Source: Roseburia sp. (GTDB lineage Bacteria; Bacillota; Clostridia; Lachnospirales; Lachnospiraceae). From it: a stretch of 20,198 bases of DNA. Of this stretch, positions 7,958 to 15,774 are shown piece by piece (position 1 is the stretch's first letter; each line of letters opens with the position of its first letter). Below the pieces are notes generated by a model that saw nothing but the letters and a program-made list of their open reading frames with translations, was not told the origin of the DNA and searched no databases. The stretch covers positions 1-20,198 of the forward strand of contig JAUUNJ010000013.1 of NCBI GenBank assembly GCA_030844625.1. Direction: 5' to 3'. A program made the position numbers and the translations under genes.

Positions 7958-9228
7958 TAAATCTCACCTGCCTTAACTATATAGCCACCTGATGGGAGTT
8001 TTCCTTCAGGATAATCTGAATTTTCTGTTTTACCTGATATTGCAACATTCTTACCTATTGTTACTCCATCAGGAACTGTTGAACCTTCTCCTATTATGGC
8101 AAGATCGCAGTTGTAAATTTTCTGACTTAAGCCACTGTCTGCATACTCACCAACACCAATCGTACAATCAGAACCTATTACTGTATTTTCTGCAATGATT
8201 GCGTTATATATTTTCGTTCCCTTGCCAATTTTCGTTCCCTGCATAATAATCGAATCATGAATTTCAACACCTTCTGCCACATCTACGTCCGGACTGATTA
8301 CCGAATTGTATATATCCCCTCTTATATCGCAGCCTTCACCAATAATACTCCGTTCAACCTTGGTATCTGCTGCCACATACTGTGGTGGCAACGCATCGTT
8401 CTTGGTGTATATTTTCCAGAACTCTTCATAAAGATTAAATTCCGGAACAATATCTATCAATTCCATGTTAGCTTCCCAATATGACTTTAATGTTCCTACA
8501 TCTTTCCAGTATCCTGTATACTCATACGCAAAAATTCTCTTTCCGTTTCCATGACAATATGGAATAACATGCATACCAAAGTCACATTTTGGCTGGTCTT
8601 TTAATTGAATCAACGCATCTCTAAGTACCGGCCAGCTGAATATGTAGATACCCATTGATGCCAGATTGCTTTTTGGATGCTCAGGCTTCTCCTGAAATTC
8701 TGTGATTCTGTGATCGTCATCGGCAACAACCACACCAAATCTGCTCGCCTCCTCGATTGGTACCGGCATAGCTGCAATGGTCACATCCGCATTATTTGCC
8801 TTATGATAATCAAGCATTACTTCATAATCCATCTTATAAATATGGTCGCCCGATAATATGAGTACATAATCAGGATTATACGAGTCCATATAATCCAGAT
8901 TCTGGAATATAGCATTGGCTGTTCCTGTGTACCAGTCTGTGTTCTTGCTTTTTTCGTATGGCGGAAGAACAGTAACGCCTCCAATATTTCGGTCAAGATC
9001 CCAAGGAATACCTATTCCAATATGTGTATTCAGCCTGAGCGGCTGATACTGTGTAAGCACACCTACAGTATCTACTCCTGAAGTAATACAGTTGCTTAAC
9101 GGAAAGTCAATAATCTTATACTTACCTCCAAAAGCAACTGCCGGTTTTGCAACTTTTGCTGTCAATACTCCAAGACGGCTGCCTTGTCCACCTGCCAGCA
9201 ACATTGCGATCATCTCTTTTTTAATCAT
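7957..9228 (-). CDS. glgC: Glucose-1-phosphate adenylyltransferase (ADP-glucose pyrophosphorylase)
   Basis: This enzyme makes ADP-glucose from glucose-1-phosphate and ATP, the committed step of bacterial glycogen synthesis. The protein has 423 aa with a complete GGQGSRL loop (residues 13-19), [29 protein letters not shown] (126-135, D128 in the catalytic position), FQEKP, and a C-terminal left-handed beta-helix. The start at 9228 is chosen because an AGGTGA site lies five bases before its GGGAC spacer and because [14 protein letters not shown] is the family N-terminus. The in-frame ATG at 9303 would add 25 unrelated residues with no good ribosome site. It is the first gene of the operon with glgD and spoVG. 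Glycogen synthase and branching enzyme are not in this window. Confidence 0.96.
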   Translation of the reverse strand: MIKKEMIAMLLAGGQGSRLGVLTAKVAKPAVAFGGKYKIIDFPLSNCITSGVDTVGVLTQYQPLRLNTHIGIGIPWDLDRNIGGVTVLPPYEKSKNTDWYTGTANAIFQNLDYMDSYNPDYVLILSGDHIYKMDYEVMLDYHKANNADVTIAAMPVPIEEASRFGVVVADDDHRITEFQEKPEHPKSNLASMGIYIFSWPVLRDALIQLKDQPKCDFGMHVIPYCHGNGKRIFAYEYTGYWKDVGTLKSYWEANMELIDIVPEFNLYEEFWKIYTKNDALPPQYVAADTKVERSIIGEGCDIRGDIYNSVISPDVDVAEGVEIHDSIIMQGTKIGKGTKIYNAIIAENTVIGSDCTIGVGEYADSGLSQKIYNCDLAIIGEGSTVPDGVTIGKNVAISGKTENSDYPEGKLPSGGYIVKAGEI

Positions 9229-9330
9229 GTCCCTCACCTCGCTGCATTTATTATCACCAACCCAACAAATTGATGATCTGCGCAAATCACGCGCTAATGG
9301 CATCAGCCATTAAACAATTTGAATAATAAA

Positions 9331-9359
9331 ATTATACCATTAATGTCTTTCTAATAAAA
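9331..9359 (-). promoter_or_regulatory. Extended -10 promoter of glgC-glgD-spoVG
   Basis: On the minus strand TGGTATAAT gives a perfect -10 (9331-9336) with an upstream TG extension. The -35 position 17 bases away is weak (TTTTAT, 9354-9359), as often tolerated with an extended -10. The predicted leader to the glgC start is about 95 bases. Confidence 0.6.
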
Positions 9360-9518
9360 GGGTTTTTATTGATTTTATTATTAATTTTTTCTGTTTTTTT
9401 TTACATTTTTTAACATTTATTGTTAAAATTGCACAATAAATTGAACTGTTTTTAGTGGATTTTAATTTTGTGAAAATTTTAACTGTCATTTTTTCAAAAA
9501 TTTTACTATTTTTCAGCC

Positions 9519-9547
9519 TTTAAAATATTGGGGATTAAGAGTATACT
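9519..9547 (+). promoter_or_regulatory. Likely promoter of murC
   Basis: TTTAAA (9519-9524), a 17-base gap and TATACT (9542-9547) make a reasonable sigma-A promoter. Transcription would start near 9554, leaving a leader of about 115 bases before the murC start at 9669. The rest of the glgC-murC spacer is AT-rich with no gene visible. Confidence 0.5.
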
Positions 9548-9599
9548 TATACATAGAAAAATGGGTGAAATAATGAAAAATCTTGAAGAAAGGATTTTG

Positions 9600-9652
9600 C
9601 AAACACAATTTTATCACCCTTTGTGTTTGTTTCTAAAACAAAAATGTTTTAG
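9600..9652 (+). promoter_or_regulatory. Two adjacent hairpins in the murC leader
   Basis: Hairpin one has 9-bp arms CAAACACAA (9600-9608) and TTGTGTTTG (9621-9629) with a 12-base loop. Hairpin two has 7-bp arms CTAAAAC (9633-9639) and GTTTTAG (9646-9652) with a six-base loop. Both lie between the predicted murC promoter and its start codon. Hairpin two includes most of the only AGG-like ribosome-site candidate (9651-9653). A role in translation control is an inference. Confidence 0.5.
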
Positions 9653-9668
9653 GTTTGGTTCAGATATT

Positions 9669-11051
9669 ATGTATGAATTAGATTTTAACACCCCTTCCAA
9701 AATTCATTTTACCGGAATTGGCGGGATCAGCATGAGCGCACTGGCAGAGATTATGCTTTCAAGAGGCTTTACCGTTACAGGTTCCGACTCCAGAGAATCT
9801 GAAATTACCAATCATCTGGAATCTCTTGGTGCTACTATTTATTATGGACAAAAAAAAGAAAATATTACACAAAACACAGAAGTATTAATATATACCGCTG
9901 CCGTAAAACCGGATAATCCGGAGCTTCAGGCAGCACGGGAAATGAACATCCCTCTTTTGACAAGAGCCGAATTTCTCGGACAAATCATGAAAAACTATTC
10001 TGTTGCCATTGGTGTATCAGGCACTCACGGCAAGACCACAACAACCTCCATGCTGTCACAGATTATGCTGGAAGCAGATACAGACCCTACTATTTTAGTA
10101 GGTGGAATCATGCCTGCAATTAAGGGAAATACCCGGGTTGGACATTCTGACAAAATGATTACAGAGGCATGTGAATATACCAACAGCTTCCTTTCCTTTG
10201 CTCCTACTATTGGCATTATCCTGAATGTGGCAGCTGACCATTTAGATTTTTTTAAGGATCTTGACGACATTCGAAACAGCTTTAGAAAATATGCAGAACT
10301 TATTCCGGAAAATGGTGCCCTGATTATTAACAGTGATATTGACGATTTAGACTATTTCACAAAAGACCTGAAATGTAACGTTATTACAGTAGGTTCAAAT
10401 CCTTCTGGAAGTATGTACAGTGCCACAAACATTTCTTATGATGAATTTGCAAGAGGATCTTACGATCTGGTTGTTAACGGTGAGATAAAACGCCATATTA
10501 CACTGAGGGTTACAGGAGAGCATAATATTTACAATTCACTTGCATCAATTGCTGCGGCGCATTTTATGGGAATTGATGACGACAGTATTTTAAGAGGTCT
10601 TCAGCAATATGGAGGAACTGACCGTCGTTTTCAGTATAAGGGAAAAATCGGCGAGGTTACCATTATAGATGACTATGCTCATCACCCTGATGAGATTTGT
10701 GCAACAATCGAAACTGCAAACCATTATCCTCACAAAAAAATGTGGGTAGTGTTCCAGCCCCATACATATACAAGAACCAAGGCTCTTCTTCCTGAATTTG
10801 CAAGTGCTCTCTCAAAAGCAGATGCAGTAATTCTGGCAGATATTTATGCTGCCCGTGAAAAAAACACTCTTGGCATCAGTTCCAAAGATGTTATGAAAGA
10901 AATTAAAAATTTAGGAACCGAAACTTATTATTTTGCAAGTTTTAATGAAATAGAAAATTTTTTATTAGAAAATTGTTCATCCGGAGATTTGTTAATAACA
11001 ATGGGTGCCGGAGACGTAGTAAAAATAGGGGACCATTTGCTTGGGCAATAA
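9669..11051 (+). CDS. murC: UDP-N-acetylmuramate--L-alanine ligase
   Basis: A cytoplasmic Mur ligase that adds L-alanine to UDP-MurNAc, the first step of the peptidoglycan stem peptide. The protein has 460 aa. The N-terminal UDP-binding loop reads FTGIGGISMS (residues 14-22 region). The ATP loop is GVSGTHGKTTT (from residue 115, K122). Family motifs YAHHPDE and FQPHTYTRT are in the C-terminal part. The start at 9669 gives the usual family N-terminus (MYELDFN...IHFTGIGG). The frame is open further upstream to 9528 with other ATGs (9573 is the best alternative, adding 32 residues). The upstream part holds hairpins and a probable promoter, so I treat it as leader, though the start has no strong ribosome binding site. 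The gene stands alone, divergent from glgC, with its own terminator. Confidence 0.93.
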   Translation: MYELDFNTPSKIHFTGIGGISMSALAEIMLSRGFTVTGSDSRESEITNHLESLGATIYYGQKKENITQNTEVLIYTAAVKPDNPELQAAREMNIPLLTRAEFLGQIMKNYSVAIGVSGTHGKTTTTSMLSQIMLEADTDPTILVGGIMPAIKGNTRVGHSDKMITEACEYTNSFLSFAPTIGIILNVAADHLDFFKDLDDIRNSFRKYAELIPENGALIINSDIDDLDYFTKDLKCNVITVGSNPSGSMYSATNISYDEFARGSYDLVVNGEIKRHITLRVTGEHNIYNSLASIAAAHFMGIDDDSILRGLQQYGGTDRRFQYKGKIGEVTIIDDYAHHPDEICATIETANHYPHKKMWVVFQPHTYTRTKALLPEFASALSKADAVILADIYAAREKNTLGISSKDVMKEIKNLGTETYYFASFNEIENFLLENCSSGDLLITMGAGDVVKIGDHLLGQ

Positions 11052-11064
11052 CTTATTAACATTT

Positions 11065-11111
11065 CCACAAAATTTTGTTGATAACTTTCAATAAAATTTT
11101 GTGGATTTTTT
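11065..11111 (+). terminator. Rho-independent terminator of murC
   Basis: A perfect 12-bp stem, ccacaaaatttt (11065-11076) with aaaattttgtgg (11093-11104), is followed by six T residues (11106-11111). It begins 13 bases after the murC stop. The stem is AT-rich but long. Confidence 0.82.
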
Positions 11112-11194
11112 GTTTACATAACAAAGATTTTTGCAACCGGTGAATTCCTTGCTCTTAAAGGCTTTGTGACAGGATTCGACATATTATTTCTATC

Positions 11195-11225
11195 CATTAT
11201 TAACATTATTAACATTATTAACATT
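11195..11225. repeat. Tandem 9-bp repeats, three copies and a partial
   Basis: CATTATTAA occurs three times head to tail (11195-11221) followed by CATT. It lies ~50 bases upstream of the -35 of the primosome operon, in the 263-base stretch between the murC terminator and the dnaD-like gene. That stretch otherwise holds only the promoter and a short TGCCC/GGGCA inverted repeat. It could be a protein-binding array or simple slippage. Confidence 0.75.
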
Positions 11226-11270
11226 GCCCTCAATCCCTTTAAAAATGGGCAGTTCACCCAATTTGTGACG

Positions 11271-11298
11271 TTGCGTTTTTACTTTTTTATGCTATACT
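11271..11298 (+). promoter_or_regulatory. Promoter of the dnaD-like/dnaI-like operon
   Basis: TTGCGT (11271-11276), a 16-base gap and TATACT (11293-11298) preceded by TG (TGCTATACT, an extended -10). Transcription would start about 70 bases before the dnaD-like gene at 11375. Confidence 0.6.
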
Positions 11299-11374
11299 TT
11301 TCCATACAAAAGAACTTTTCAAAATAAAGTTTCACGAGAGATTAGATTATATTAAAGTTAAAGGGATAGAAAAT

Positions 11375-12589
11375 ATGTGCAAGTTAGTTTTAGATGGGGG
11401 TAATTTTGCAGACTTTACCTCTGTTTCAAATGTGTTTATAGACGAATATATGCCGAAAGCAAACGGTGAATTCATTAAAATTTATCTGCATTTACTGCGT
11501 CTTGTTAACAGCGGCAGCGATTCTTTAATGCGCAATCTTTCTACGGAAAGAATCGCAGACAGATTCAACGTATTGGAGTCTGATGTAATTCGTGCATTGA
11601 ATTATTGGTCGGATCAGGGCTTGCTTTCATTGTCTGTTAATGACAAAAATGAACTTACAGGTATTAAGTTGGAATCTGCTATTTTGAACCGATATTTTGT
11701 CAAGGGTATTGTGCGTGTGGATTCAAAAAAGAACTTACATGCTGATATGAATACAACAGAAAACATGGACATGCTGGCAAAAGTTTCCGGGGAGACTACG
11801 TCTTCCCCTGTCCCAGAAAATAAAGGCATTGTTATCCCTGTTAAGAAAAAATATAGCGCAAAAGAAATTAAGTCTTTTGCTGAAGACGAAAAAATTAATG
11901 ACCTTATTATGTGTACAGAAGCCTACTGGGGAGAACAGCTTGGCAAAACTCTCAACACCTCCGATATTAACAGTATTTTATATATGTTAGACGGTTTGGG
12001 ATTCGAGCCTGATTTTATTCAATATCTGCTGGAAACATGTATTGGTGCAGGTCACAAATCAATGCCCCCTATTGAAAAACAGGCTGTTGCATACGCCCGT
12101 AAAGGAATCTCTTCCATAGAAGATGCCAAAACTGAACAGAAACTTCGTCGTGATATTTTTAAGAAAATTTATAAAATTTTTGGTTCTGCTCCGAAGGCGC
12201 CGGTAAAAAAAGAAATTGACTTTGTCACAAAATGGACAGATACATACGGGTTTTCAGATGAAATTATTTTGGAGGCATGTAACAGAACTATGGAACACAC
12301 ACATACTGACAGTTTTCCTTATACTGACAGCATTTTATCCAACTGGTACCAATGCAATGCAAAATCTTTGGAGGCAATTAAACAGTTAGATCAGGCACAC
12401 TCTGCCCAAGTAAAAAACATGTATGCACCCAAAGGGGCATCTGTCAGGCCTGCGCGTCCTAAAAACGCACATGCTTTTAAAGAAAGAGAATATGACTACA
12501 ATAATTTAGAAAATCAGCTAAGAAGCAATCAGAATAAGCGTATTAGACAGTTATTATCAAAACAGGATGATGGAAATTCAGAGGATTAA
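11375..12589 (+). CDS. DnaD/DnaB-family primosome protein
   Basis: A 404-aa protein. The N-terminal ~90 residues form a winged-helix region (LSTERIADRFNVLESDVIRALNYW). Two DnaD-type helical domains follow: one around 184-250 (YWGEQLGKTLNTSD, ending YARKG) and one around 282-340 with the hallmark Y-x3-I-x3-W (Y316, I320, W324). The tail is basic and polar. In Bacillus subtilis DnaD and DnaB act with DnaI to load the replicative helicase at the origin and at restarted forks. The double DnaD-type domain and the position immediately before a DnaI-like loader resemble B. subtilis dnaB-dnaI, so this is probably the functional counterpart of DnaB or a merged DnaB/DnaD. An AAAGGGAT ribosome site precedes the start. 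Confidence 0.85.
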   Translation: MCKLVLDGGNFADFTSVSNVFIDEYMPKANGEFIKIYLHLLRLVNSGSDSLMRNLSTERIADRFNVLESDVIRALNYWSDQGLLSLSVNDKNELTGIKLESAILNRYFVKGIVRVDSKKNLHADMNTTENMDMLAKVSGETTSSPVPENKGIVIPVKKKYSAKEIKSFAEDEKINDLIMCTEAYWGEQLGKTLNTSDINSILYMLDGLGFEPDFIQYLLETCIGAGHKSMPPIEKQAVAYARKGISSIEDAKTEQKLRRDIFKKIYKIFGSAPKAPVKKEIDFVTKWTDTYGFSDEIILEACNRTMEHTHTDSFPYTDSILSNWYQCNAKSLEAIKQLDQAHSAQVKNMYAPKGASVRPARPKNAHAFKEREYDYNNLENQLRSNQNKRIRQLLSKQDDGNSED

Positions 12590-12591
12590 CC

Positions 12592-13587
12592 ATGGGATTA
12601 ACCAGAGAACAATTTGACGCAATTGCAAACATTTACAACCAGCGTCAGTTAAACAATAAAATTAAATTAAATCGCCGTATTCATGAAGTTTACGAACAGC
12701 TTCCAATGGTAAAAAACTATGACAATGAAATTAGTTCTCTTGCCATTGGTGCAGCACGTCAGGCTTTGTCCGGTGACTTATCCGCCAAAGATTCCCTGCG
12801 TGAGGATATTCAGCTGGTCAGTGAGAAAAAAAAGGCTGCTCTTTTAGCCGGTGGCTATCCTGCCGACTATCTGAATGATATTTTTGACTGTGAGCAGTGT
12901 AAGGATACCGGATTTATTAACGGAAAACCGTGCGATTGTCTTAGGAATGAAGTTATAAAACTCCTATATTCCCACTCAGATTTAGAAAATATTCTGGCTC
13001 GTGAAAACTTTGATACATTTGATTTTGATTTTTACTCTGAATCAATTATTGATGACGTTACAGGGCAGTCTTCTCTGGAAAATATAGAGACAATTGTAGA
13101 TTATTGTCATTATTTTATTAAAAACTTTGACAAAACATTCGATAATCTGTTATTCTATGGCAGTGCCGGTACAGGAAAAACTTTTCTGATTAACTGCATT
13201 GCAAAGGAATTAATAGAAAAATCCTGCTCTGTTATTTATCTTTCCGCTGTACAGTTATTTGATTTAATGTCAAATTACTCTTTCAGAAAGAGCAATAACA
13301 GTTCCGTTTATACCCAGATTAGCATGAACGAATTATTCCACTGTGATTTATTAATTATTGACGATTTAGGTTCAGAAATGAGAAACTCTTTTACGGATTC
13401 CTCATTATTTGACTGTCTTAACCAAAGACTTATACACCAGAAATCCACAATAATATCCACTAATCTCTCATTGGAGGAATTAAAACAGAGTTATTCTGAA
13501 CGTATTTTTTCAAGAACTTTGGGAGAATATACTTATTTTAAATTTTTTGGTGATGATATAAGAATAAAGAAAAACTTAAATAAATGA
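12592..13587 (+). CDS. DnaI/DnaC-like helicase-loader AAA+ ATPase
   Basis: A 331-aa protein. The N-terminal ~95 residues are helical. A Cys cluster follows (CEQCKDTGF and CDC, from residue 100), as in the zinc-binding region of DnaI. Then comes an AAA+ core with Walker A GSAGTGKT (190-197) and Walker B LLIIDDLGSE (D257/D258), plus ISTNLS and an arginine-bearing ERIFSR region. It is predicted to load the replicative helicase onto DNA with the preceding DnaD-like protein. Only two bases separate it from that gene's stop, with GAGGA just upstream, so the two are co-transcribed and probably translationally coupled. It could be annotated simply as ATP-binding protein; IstB-like transposition ATPases share the fold, but no transposase is nearby. 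Confidence 0.87.
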   Translation: MGLTREQFDAIANIYNQRQLNNKIKLNRRIHEVYEQLPMVKNYDNEISSLAIGAARQALSGDLSAKDSLREDIQLVSEKKKAALLAGGYPADYLNDIFDCEQCKDTGFINGKPCDCLRNEVIKLLYSHSDLENILARENFDTFDFDFYSESIIDDVTGQSSLENIETIVDYCHYFIKNFDKTFDNLLFYGSAGTGKTFLINCIAKELIEKSCSVIYLSAVQLFDLMSNYSFRKSNNSSVYTQISMNELFHCDLLIIDDLGSEMRNSFTDSSLFDCLNQRLIHQKSTIISTNLSLEELKQSYSERIFSRTLGEYTYFKFFGDDIRIKKNLNK

Positions 13588-13665
13588 CAGAAGTACGCAG
13601 ATGCGTTTTCTTATATATATTTACATTTTAACTTTTTATTATTTACATATGGAGGAAAATTTTAA

Positions 13666-14835
13666 ATGTCTATCAAAAAATATGTTGAATCAATTCCTGT
13701 AGGACCACTTGCAATTGTTGCTTTGTCCGGAAGCAAATCATTGGGTGAAACGGTTGACGCCTACATTGCTGACTGGAGAAGCGAAAGAATCGAGGCGAAA
13801 GAATCCCCTATTACTTTTAAGGGCTATGTGAAAGATTCTTATCTTCTGAATGTTAAAACACCAAGATTTGGTACCGGAGAAGCAAAATGTACATTAAACG
13901 ATACTGTTCGCGGCTGTGACCTTTACATTATTGATGATGTTACCAATTATAGTGTGGAATACACTGTCTGCGGTCACAAAAACCATATGTCGCCAGATGA
14001 CCATTTTGCTGATATCAAGAGAGTTATTGCTGCTGCCAGTGGTAAGGCACGTAAAATTACGGTTATTATGCCTTTCCTTTATGAAAGCAGACAGCACAGA
14101 CGTACTTCCAGAGAATCCATGGATTGTGCAGTAATGCTTCAGGAACTTGTTAATATGGGCGTGGACAATATTCTTACATTCGATGCCCATGACCCTCGGG
14201 TAAACAATGCAATTCCTACCAGTGGCTTTGAATCAATCATGCCAACATACCAGTTTATCAAGAATCTTCTTAGAAACGTAGATGACATTGAGATTGATTC
14301 CGATCACTTAATGGTAATCAGTCCTGACGAAGGTGCTATGGGAAGAGTTGTTTATTACGCTAACTTATTAGGAATTAATATGGGCATGTTCTACAAGCGC
14401 CGTGATTACACAACAATTGTGGACGGACGTAATCCTATTGTTGCACATGAATATCTTGGAGAATCCGTTGAAGGCAAAGATGTTTTAATTATTGATGACA
14501 TGATTTCTTCCGGCGACAGTATGTTAGATGTTGCCAAGCAGCTCAAGAAAAGAAATGCAAAAAGAGTATTTGTTGCTTCCACATTTGGTCTTTTCACAAA
14601 TGGTCTTGAAAGATTTGATAAGGCATATGAAGATGGTTTAATCTATAAAGTAATGACTACTAACTGCATTTATCAGTCTCCTGAACTTCTTGAGAGAGAA
14701 TGGTACATTAATGTAGATGTTGCAAAATATACAGCATTATTTATTGACACATTAAATCATGACTCTTCTATCAGCAATTTACTTAATCCTGCTGAAAGGA
14801 TTAATAAATGCGTAGAAAAATATAAAAACAGATAG
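13666..14835 (+). CDS. prs: Divergent ribose-phosphate pyrophosphokinase (PRPP synthetase)
   Basis: Predicted to make PRPP from ribose-5-phosphate and ATP for nucleotide, His and Trp synthesis. The protein is 389 aa, about 70 longer than classical Prs (~315). Recognisable equivalents of Prs motifs are SRQHRRTSRES (141-151, for the usual RQDRK..REP loop), FDAHDP (172-177, for DLHA) and the PRPP-binding loop IIDDMISSGDSM (275-286, for DDIIDTAGT-type). The extra length lies in an N-terminal extension and inserts. The ribosome site is GGAGG. It follows the helicase-loader gene by 78 bases with only a weak 4-5-bp hairpin between, so read-through is possible. Because the sequence departs from canonical Prs, activity is inferred from motifs, and a second canonical prs may exist elsewhere in the genome. 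Confidence 0.85.
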   Translation: MSIKKYVESIPVGPLAIVALSGSKSLGETVDAYIADWRSERIEAKESPITFKGYVKDSYLLNVKTPRFGTGEAKCTLNDTVRGCDLYIIDDVTNYSVEYTVCGHKNHMSPDDHFADIKRVIAAASGKARKITVIMPFLYESRQHRRTSRESMDCAVMLQELVNMGVDNILTFDAHDPRVNNAIPTSGFESIMPTYQFIKNLLRNVDDIEIDSDHLMVISPDEGAMGRVVYYANLLGINMGMFYKRRDYTTIVDGRNPIVAHEYLGESVEGKDVLIIDDMISSGDSMLDVAKQLKKRNAKRVFVASTFGLFTNGLERFDKAYEDGLIYKVMTTNCIYQSPELLEREWYINVDVAKYTALFIDTLNHDSSISNLLNPAERINKCVEKYKNR

Positions 14836-14846
14836 TAAACATGCAG

Positions 14847-14873
14847 AAAGCCGGCTGTAAAGCCGGCTTTTTT
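14847..14873 (+). terminator. Rho-independent terminator of prs
   Basis: A GC-rich 9-bp stem, aaagccggc (14847-14855) and gccggcttt (14862-14870), ends in six T residues (14868-14873). It lies between convergent genes. On the minus strand the stem is followed by only three U residues, so it would be a poorer terminator for the AIM24 operon. Confidence 0.93.
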
Positions 14874-14885
14874 ACTAAGTATATA

Positions 14886-15761
14886 TTAACTAAAAATATC
14901 TAATACATTGGAAACTCCGTCTAACACATTTCCAATCTTTGATGACTTACTCTGGCTCTCTGCATTATCACTATCGGAGTCTGAAGTTTGTCCCGCTTTT
15001 CTTTCATTGATTGTCGGCGCCAGAAGAATCTTTCCGCTTCCTCTATACACATTCACAAAACCTTCTCCCGATACTGCTGAACCAATCAATCCCTTGGCTG
15101 ATTTTTCCACTGTAAAGTCAAGGGAGCCGGACCATGCCACCGCCATATTTCCATCTATTTTCATCTGATCGTTGTCAAGAGTAACAACAATCAATTCTTC
15201 CATTGGAACCGGGCTTTCCAGAGCTGCTATTCCCTGTCCTGTAAGTGAAAGATTAAAGAGGCCCTCGCCTCCAAGCAAAGCCGAGGAAACATTACTTCTT
15301 GCCACAACTTTCTGCTGTACAGTACCACTGCTCGCCAAAAACATTCCATCCTCTAATACAAGATGTCCCCATTGGCTAACTTCCACTAAAAGGATGTATT
15401 TGGTTGTGGGTTCGAGAAGAATCGTTCCTGTTCCCGAATACTCCGGTTTCACCGCTGACTCTTTGGTAACTGCCGCTGAAGCCATCTTTCCAAGAAAATT
15501 ACCAATACCTTTCACTCCCGATGACATTTGCAAATCTCCCAGCATATACTGCATTGCTCCTGCCTGAAGAATACAGTTCTCTTTTTCAAGGTCAATCATC
15601 ACCTGACGCCTTCTGACGTTCATTTTGGAAGCAAAATAATTTTCAACTACTGTTGCCGGATTAACCGATAAATCTTTCTGATGTTCAAGCACAGTAAAAT
15701 TTCCGAGTTTTGATATAACTTTTATGTTTGGATTATTTAATATGTTATTCTGTTTTATCAT
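14886..15761 (-). CDS. AIM24 family protein, copy A with C-terminal extension
   Basis: A 291-aa protein of the AIM24 family (TRAP-like beta fold; named for a yeast mitochondrial protein). The bacterial function is not established. Family features are the repeated short beta strands and Gly-rich turns, including LQAGAMQYMLGD, SAAVTKES, VVARSNVSSALLGGEGLF and SGEGFVNVYRGSGKILLAP. It is a tandem paralogue of the gene at 15775-16533, with well over half of aligned residues identical by eye. It carries an extra ~45-residue tail: a Ser/Asp/Asn-rich linker and then a short amphipathic end (IGNVLDGVSNVLDIFS). An AAGGAGGT ribosome site precedes the start, 13 bases after the upstream copy. It is the last gene of the probable sbcD-sbcC-AIM24 operon. 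Confidence 0.88.
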   Translation of the reverse strand: MIKQNNILNNPNIKVISKLGNFTVLEHQKDLSVNPATVVENYFASKMNVRRRQVMIDLEKENCILQAGAMQYMLGDLQMSSGVKGIGNFLGKMASAAVTKESAVKPEYSGTGTILLEPTTKYILLVEVSQWGHLVLEDGMFLASSGTVQQKVVARSNVSSALLGGEGLFNLSLTGQGIAALESPVPMEELIVVTLDNDQMKIDGNMAVAWSGSLDFTVEKSAKGLIGSAVSGEGFVNVYRGSGKILLAPTINERKAGQTSDSDSDNAESQSKSSKIGNVLDGVSNVLDIFS

Positions 15762-15774
15762 TTCTCATACCTCC

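Noticed and set aside
9229..9303. Longer glgC start at 9303
   Set aside because: The added 25 residues do not resemble the family and lack a ribosome site; the AGGTGA before 9228 and the conserved N-terminus decide the start.
11052..11374. Replication origin in the murC-dnaD spacer
   Set aside because: Only one imperfect DnaA-box-like site was seen, within a terminator hairpin, and no dnaA or dnaN genes are near; the 9-bp repeats alone are not enough.
12592..13587. IstB-type transposition helper ATPase
   Set aside because: The fold is similar, but no transposase, inverted repeats or target duplications are nearby, and the gene is coupled to a DnaD-like primosome gene.
13595..13606. Short hairpin followed by TTTT between the helicase-loader gene and prs
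   Set aside because: The stem is only 4-5 bp with a tiny loop; too weak to call a terminator.
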